From: CAISCU01 sp943361925
GTDB lineage: Bacteria; Bacteroidota; Bacteroidia; UKL13-3
NCBI GenBank assembly: GCA_943361925.1
Contig: CALRIT020000009.1
Coordinates: 96,280 to 160,279 of the forward strand
Length of the DNA stretch: 64,000 nucleotides
Direction: 5' to 3'
Shown here: positions 59,953 through 64,000 of the stretch, piece by piece
How positions within the stretch are numbered: the stretch's first letter is position 1
Layout of the letters: each line of letters starts with the position of its first letter
The notes under the pieces: generated by a model
Told to the model about the DNA's origin: nothing
The model's database searches: none
The model's input: only the letters and a program-made list of their open reading frames with translations
Program-made: the position numbers and the translations under genes

Positions 59953-60796
59953 AAATACCTGTACTGATTAAGTTTCGATTACTTCTATAAAATTGTCCGC
60001 GTTCATCTGCACCGCTAGTAAAATTTAATACCAATCTTAATTTTTGGGGATAAAGATGATTAAATTGGTAAGCTAAAAGCAGGTTATTGGTAGACCTGAA
60101 ATCTAATTCTCCTCTGAATTTAAAATCCCCACCAATAATAAAGCCTCCCGGTTTAGTTTGATTTAAAAATGTTTGATTGATATTTAACTCAAATCCAGGC
60201 TGAATTGTGATTTTCCCTGAATGATCTTCATCGGTTTTAAAATTGTAATTGATAATAAAATTATTGTATAAATGATATGCGTTTCTTTTCCCTTTGTAAC
60301 TGATACCAACCTGATGATAATCACGGGCATAATTTGTAAATGGATATTGTGCATTTGCAATAGCATCATCACTTAAATGCTGAGAAGTATGACCGCTTCC
60401 AAGTCTCAAAGCCCAGTGATTTCTAAATTGGTAATTCAAAAAAACATCAACATAAAAATCAGTATTTAAAACCGATCCATGGTTTACCGACCTTAACAAT
60501 CCCATATAAGTTGAACCGGCAATTTCAAATTGAAAACGATGTTTGCCCCTATTTAAATTATATACAGGAAATTGTCCTCCCATAGAACCAATAAATTCAG
60601 AAGCATTTAAATTTCTTTGAATCCCTAAACGATGGGCTCTGGTATCGGCGGCATAAATTGGAACCAAATGGACTTCTTTTGGGGTTTCAATAATTCTTAA
60701 TACTTTTTTTGAACTGCTTGAAATATAGCTAAACACACAATTTACCTGAATAAACAGTAAAAACAGGAGTGTTAATTTTGTCCTCATAGACCGCAA
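59939..60796 (-). CDS. Outer-membrane-type beta protein, possibly DUF1207-like
   Basis: A 285-residue protein with N-terminal signal (KLTLLFLLFIQVNCVFSY). It has alternating strands of an outer-membrane barrel and motifs recalled from DUF1207: LVPIYAADTRAHRLGIQ near the start, then LRLGSGHTSQHLSDDAI (the HxSxHLxDE-like motif) and YHQVGISYKG. The end SRNLISTGIYAEF-like strand finishes in Phe, as in barrels inserted by BAM. Function unknown. The 14-base overlap with the DUF2279-like gene suggests that the two act together. Confidence 0.65.
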   Translation of the reverse strand: MRSMRTKLTLLFLLFIQVNCVFSYISSSSKKVLRIIETPKEVHLVPIYAADTRAHRLGIQRNLNASEFIGSMGGQFPVYNLNRGKHRFQFEIAGSTYMGLLRSVNHGSVLNTDFYVDVFLNYQFRNHWALRLGSGHTSQHLSDDAIANAQYPFTNYARDYHQVGISYKGKRNAYHLYNNFIINYNFKTDEDHSGKITIQPGFELNINQTFLNQTKPGGFIIGGDFKFRGELDFRSTNNLLLAYQFNHLYPQKLRLVLNFTSGADERGQFYRSNRNLISTGIYAEF

Positions 60797-60848
60797 TTAC
60801 GTTGATTTTTTTCGAATTTATTGTGTAAAAAAGATTAAAATCAGGCAC

Positions 60849-60879
60849 TTTGTAGCTCCTGAAAATTGAATTACTTTCG
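60849..60879 (+). promoter_or_regulatory. Bacteroidota-type promoter for ybaB
   Basis: TTTG at 60849-60852, 19 bases, then TACTTTCG at 60872-60879, one mismatch from TAnnTTTG. The ybaB ATG is at 60898, giving a leader of about 12 bases. Confidence 0.45.
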
Positions 60880-60897
60880 CCCTAAAATATCGAATAT

Positions 60898-61200
60898 ATG
60901 TTTGGAAAACTTGGTGAAGCCAAAAAAATGGCTGAAGAAATGAAAATAAAATTAGCGGCTATAAGTGTTGAAGGCATAGCTGAAAATGGGAAAATTAAGG
61001 TAAGAGCAAATGGAAACAAGGAGATTATTTCAGTAGAAATTGATCCTGAATACTTAAACATTGACAAAAAAGAAGAATTGGAGGATGTTTTGGTAATTGC
61101 AATTGGCAGAGCTTTTGAACAAGCAAATGCCGTTTCTGAAGCCGAAATGAAAGCCATGATGGGAAGTATGATGCCCGGTTTAGGTAATTTATTTTCGTAA
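60898..61200 (+). CDS. YbaB/EbfC nucleoid-associated protein
   Basis: A 100-residue protein with the YbaB pattern: an N-terminal helix (FGKLGEAKKMAEEMKIKLA), a central three-stranded sheet (GKIKVRANGNKEIISVEIDPEYL) and a C-terminal helix (LEDVLVIAIGRAFEQANAVSEAEM), ending with a Met/Gly-rich tail (MMGSMMPGLGNLF). YbaB dimers bind DNA with little sequence preference. In many bacteria it is beside recR or dnaX; here it stands alone before gcvP. Own promoter upstream. Confidence 0.92.
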   Translation: MFGKLGEAKKMAEEMKIKLAAISVEGIAENGKIKVRANGNKEIISVEIDPEYLNIDKKEELEDVLVIAIGRAFEQANAVSEAEMKAMMGSMMPGLGNLFS

Positions 61201-61475
61201 TCAATCAATTTTTCATCTTAGGAATTGAGTTTAATTCAAGATAAAACAAGCCTATTTAGGCCTATACTCTTGATTATAAGCCAAACACAAAATAATGACA
61301 ATGTAAAATCATTTAAATTAAGAACTAATTTGAATTTTACTTGTCACATAACATAAAGAAAAATCATTCGAAAAAGGTGCAAAGAATCTGAATAAAATCA
61401 TCTGTTTGATTCTTCAAAACAAATAAATTCGCATGTTTTTTAAGAATTAGAAAAAAGAAAATCATAATATCATAT

Positions 61476-64000
61476 ATGCAAACCAAAGCAAACTATCGTG
61501 ACGAGTTCATTTACCGCCACATTTCACCAATGGCAAACGAAACTGAAGCCATGTTGAAAACCATCGGAGTAAGCAGTATCGACCAATTAATTGAAGAAAC
61601 AATTCCTGCGCATATCCGATTAAAAGAACGAATGAATCTTCCTGCTGCTTTAACCGAAGCTGAATTGCTTGGTATGCTTCATGAAATTGCTTCAAAAAAC
61701 AAATTAAATACCAATTATTTAGGTCAGGGTTACTATGGTACTTTAACTCCAGGAGTAATTTTGAGAAATATCTTCGAAAATCCGGGTTGGTACACAGCTT
61801 ATACTCCTTACCAAGCTGAAATTGCTCAGGGTAGATTAGAAGCATTGTTGAATTACCAAACAATGATTATTGATTTAACCGGAATGGAAATTGCAAATGC
61901 TTCTCTATTAGATGAAGGTACTGCTGCCGGTGAAGCCATGCACATGTTATTCGCAGAAACAAAAAAAGCAAATGCAAATAAGTTTTTCGTTTCTGAATTA
62001 TGTTTCCCTCAAACTATTGACGTTTTAAAAACCCGTACTGAACCTATTGGTGTAGAATTGGTTATTGGAAACCATGAAACTGTGGTTTTTGATGATACTT
62101 ATTTTGGTGCTTTGATTCAATATCCTGCCGGAAATGGAAATGTGATTGATTACAGCGCTTTCATGGGTAAAGCAATCGAACAAAACGTAATGGTTGCTGT
62201 TGCTGCCGATTTATTGAGTTTAACTTTATTAACTCCTCCGGGAGAATGGGGTGCTGATGTGGTTGTAGGATCTGCGCAAAGATTTGGGGTTCCAATGGGT
62301 TATGGTGGACCTCATGCAGGATTTTTTGCAACTAAAGATGCTTATAAACGTCAGATGCCGGGTCGTTTAATTGGTGTTTCAATTGATAGCCAAGGAAATA
62401 CTGCTTTACGTATGGCTTTACAAACACGTGAGCAACATATTAAAAGAGAAAAAGCTACTTCAAATATTTGTACTGCCCAGGTATTGCTTTCAATCATGGC
62501 AAGTATGTATGGCGTTTACCATGGTCCTAAAGGATTAAAAGGTATTGCTGGCAGAGTTCATGGATTGGCAAATACTTTGGCAAATTCATTGGTAGAAAAT
62601 GGCTTCAAATTAGTTAACAAAAACTATTTTGATACCATCAGCTTTGAAATAGCAAATGCAAAAAATTTGGTTGATGCATGTATTAATGCTGATATCAATA
62701 TTGCTTTAGTAAACGATAACCATATCCGTGTTTCAATAGATGAAACTCATACTATTGAGCAAATTTCTCAATTGGCTTCTATTTTAACTGGTAAATCAAT
62801 TAAACTTGTTCAAGCTGCTACTGTAGAAATTCAGGCACCAAGTTCATTTGTAAGAAAATCTGATTTCATGACGCATCCTGTGTTTAATTCATACCACAGC
62901 GAGCATGAAATGTTACGTTATATCAAATCATTGGAATCAAAAGATTTATCTCTTTGTCATTCAATGATTGCTTTGGGTTCTTGTACAATGAAATTAAATG
63001 CAACTGCAGAAATGATTCCGGTAACAATGCCTGGATTTGGACAATTGCATCCTTTTGTTCCAAGAAACCAAGCAACAGGTTATACCCAAATCTTTGAAGA
63101 ATTAACTCATCAGTTAAAAGAAGTTACAGGTTTTGCAGGAATCAGCTTACAACCAAATGCAGGTGCACAAGGTGAATACGCTGGTTTAATGGTGATTCGT
63201 GAATACTTTAAAAGCAAAGGTGAATCACATAGAAATATTGCTTTAATTCCTTCATCTGCCCATGGTACTAATCCTGCAAGTGCTGCTATGGCCGGAATGA
63301 AAGTAATTGTTACCAAAACTTTGGATAATGGTTATGTTGATATTGATGATTTAAGAGCAAAAGCTGAAGAACACAAAGATAACTTGGCTTGTTTGATGGT
63401 GACTTACCCATCAACTTACGGAATTTTCGAAGAACAAATTCATGAAGTTTGTGACTTGATTCACAAAAATGGTGGTCAGGTTTATATGGATGGTGCGAAT
63501 ATGAATGCACAAGTTGGATTAACAAGTCCTGCTAATATTGGTGCCGACGTTTGCCATTTGAACTTACACAAAACATTCTGTATTCCTCATGGTGGTGGTG
63601 GTCCTGGTATGGGTCCGATTGGAGTTGCAGCGCATTTGGTTCCATTTTTACCTGGACATTCAGTAGTTGAAATGGGTGGTGGAAATCAATCTATGAGTGC
63701 AGTTTCAGCAGCTCCTTGGGGAAGTGCTTCTATCCTATTGATTTCTTATGCTTATATTAGAATGATGGGTACTGAAGGATTGGAAAATGCTACTAAATAT
63801 GCAATTCTAAATGCCAATTATATCAAAGCAAGATTAGAAAACGATTACCAGATTCTTTATACAGGTAGCAAAGGAAGATGTGCCCATGAAATGATTTTGG
63901 ACACACGTGTTTTCAAAGGTTCTACTGGAGTTGAAGCTGAAGATATTGCAAAACGTTTAATGGATTACGGTTTCCATGCGCCAACCATGAGTTTCCCGGT
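61476..64000 (+). CDS. gcvP: Glycine dehydrogenase (P-protein of the glycine cleavage system), 5' part
   Basis: About 841 codons from the ATG at 61476, running off the right edge; the single-chain enzyme is about 950 residues. EFIYRHISP starts the N-terminal half; NYLGQGYYGTLTPGVILRNI and DLLSLTLLTPPGEWGADVVVG are typical of that half. The C-terminal half has SMIALGSCTMKLNA, SAHGTNPASAAMAGM, and LNLHKTFCIPHGGGGPGMGP with the PLP lysine. It decarboxylates glycine and passes the aminomethyl group to the H-protein. The single-chain form is usual for Bacteroidota. It begins 276 bases after ybaB; the gap is AT-rich and shows nothing clear. Confidence 0.97.
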   Translation, partial: MQTKANYRDEFIYRHISPMANETEAMLKTIGVSSIDQLIEETIPAHIRLKERMNLPAALTEAELLGMLHEIASKNKLNTNYLGQGYYGTLTPGVILRNIFENPGWYTAYTPYQAEIAQGRLEALLNYQTMIIDLTGMEIANASLLDEGTAAGEAMHMLFAETKKANANKFFVSELCFPQTIDVLKTRTEPIGVELVIGNHETVVFDDTYFGALIQYPAGNGNVIDYSAFMGKAIEQNVMVAVAADLLSLTLLTPPGEWGADVVVGSAQRFGVPMGYGGPHAGFFATKDAYKRQMPGRLIGVSIDSQGNTALRMALQTREQHIKREKATSNICTAQVLLSIMASMYGVYHGPKGLKGIAGRVHGLANTLANSLVENGFKLVNKNYFDTISFEIANAKNLVDACINADINIALVNDNHIRVSIDETHTIEQISQLASILTGKSIKLVQAATVEIQAPSSFVRKSDFMTHPVFNSYHSEHEMLRYIKSLESKDLSLCHSMIALGSCTMKLNATAEMIPVTMPGFGQLHPFVPRNQATGYTQIFEELTHQLKEVTGFAGISLQPNAGAQGEYAGLMVIREYFKSKGESHRNIALIPSSAHGTNPASAAMAGMKVIVTKTLDNGYVDIDDLRAKAEEHKDNLACLMVTYPSTYGIFEEQIHEVCDLIHKNGGQVYMDGANMNAQVGLTSPANIGADVCHLNLHKTFCIPHGGGGPGMGPIGVAAHLVPFLPGHSVVEMGGGNQSMSAVSAAPWGSASILLISYAYIRMMGTEGLENATKYAILNANYIKARLENDYQILYTGSKGRCAHEMILDTRVFKGSTGVEAEDIAKRLMDYGFHAPTMSFP

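Noticed and set aside
61507..61863. 118-residue minus-strand ORF
   Set aside because: It is antisense to gcvP, whose reading frame is unbroken from 61476 to the window end.
1..64000. CRISPR arrays, tRNAs, rRNAs, insertion sequences
   Set aside because: I saw no regularly spaced repeats, no tRNA-like cloverleaf with a conserved TTCGAAT-type arm, no rRNA segments and no transposase.

Overview
The window is low-GC DNA from a member of the Bacteroidota. Three encoded proteins carry type A Por/T9SS C-terminal sorting domains. There is an exosortase F gene with its partner, a TonB-dependent receptor with a carboxypeptidase-like N-terminal domain, and promoters of the Bacteroidota TTTG / TAnnTTTG type. 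Exosortase F points to the Flavobacteriia or relatives, but I cannot name a genus.

Bases 1 to about 44,000 are one surface-polysaccharide (O-antigen or capsule) locus in which every gene lies on the minus strand, with tiny gaps or overlaps. It appears to be read as one long operon starting at a small winged-helix regulator (43451-43981) preceded by two perfect palindromes. In transcription order it holds: UDP-HexNAc dehydrogenase and C4 epimerase (HexNAcA sugars); fcl, a uronate epimerase and gmd (GDP-L-fucose, UDP-GalA); a Wzx flippase; EvaA-type 2,3-dehydratase, Gfo/Idh reductase, C-4 aminotransferase and a short PglD-like acyltransferase (a 4-amino-2,4,6-trideoxyhexose); an unusual acyl module (two CitE-like lyases, a MaoC hydratase, a NeuD/PglD acyltransferase, two ATP-grasp ligases, an opine-type dehydrogenase and a B12-dependent mutase-like protein); glycosyltransferases, acyltransferases and a Wzy candidate; capEFG (UDP-L-FucNAc); more transferases; the wbuXYZ set that turns an acetamido group into an acetamidino group (L-FucNAm); a PglC-type initiating phosphoglycosyltransferase; and ATP-grasp genes running off the left edge.

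The best candidate for an undescribed system is 24434-36554. There, enzymes normally seen in the methylaspartate, methylmalate or itaconate routes of central carbon metabolism are embedded in the sugar operon. I infer that they build a branched, possibly amino-acid-like or opine-like, carboxylic acyl group that is put on the 4-amino sugar.

From 44,480 onward the window is mixed chromosomal backbone: an outer-membrane RemB/Wzi-like barrel, T9SS-exported proteins, a TonB receptor, exosortase F, a lipid kinase, a HigBA-like toxin-antitoxin pair, a second gmd-fcl pair, a heptose kinase-like gene, a small lipoprotein, a thioredoxin-like ferredoxin, two envelope proteins (DUF2279-like and possibly DUF1207-like), YbaB, and the start of gcvP, which runs off the right edge. 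I saw no rRNA, tRNA, CRISPR array, insertion sequence or prophage.
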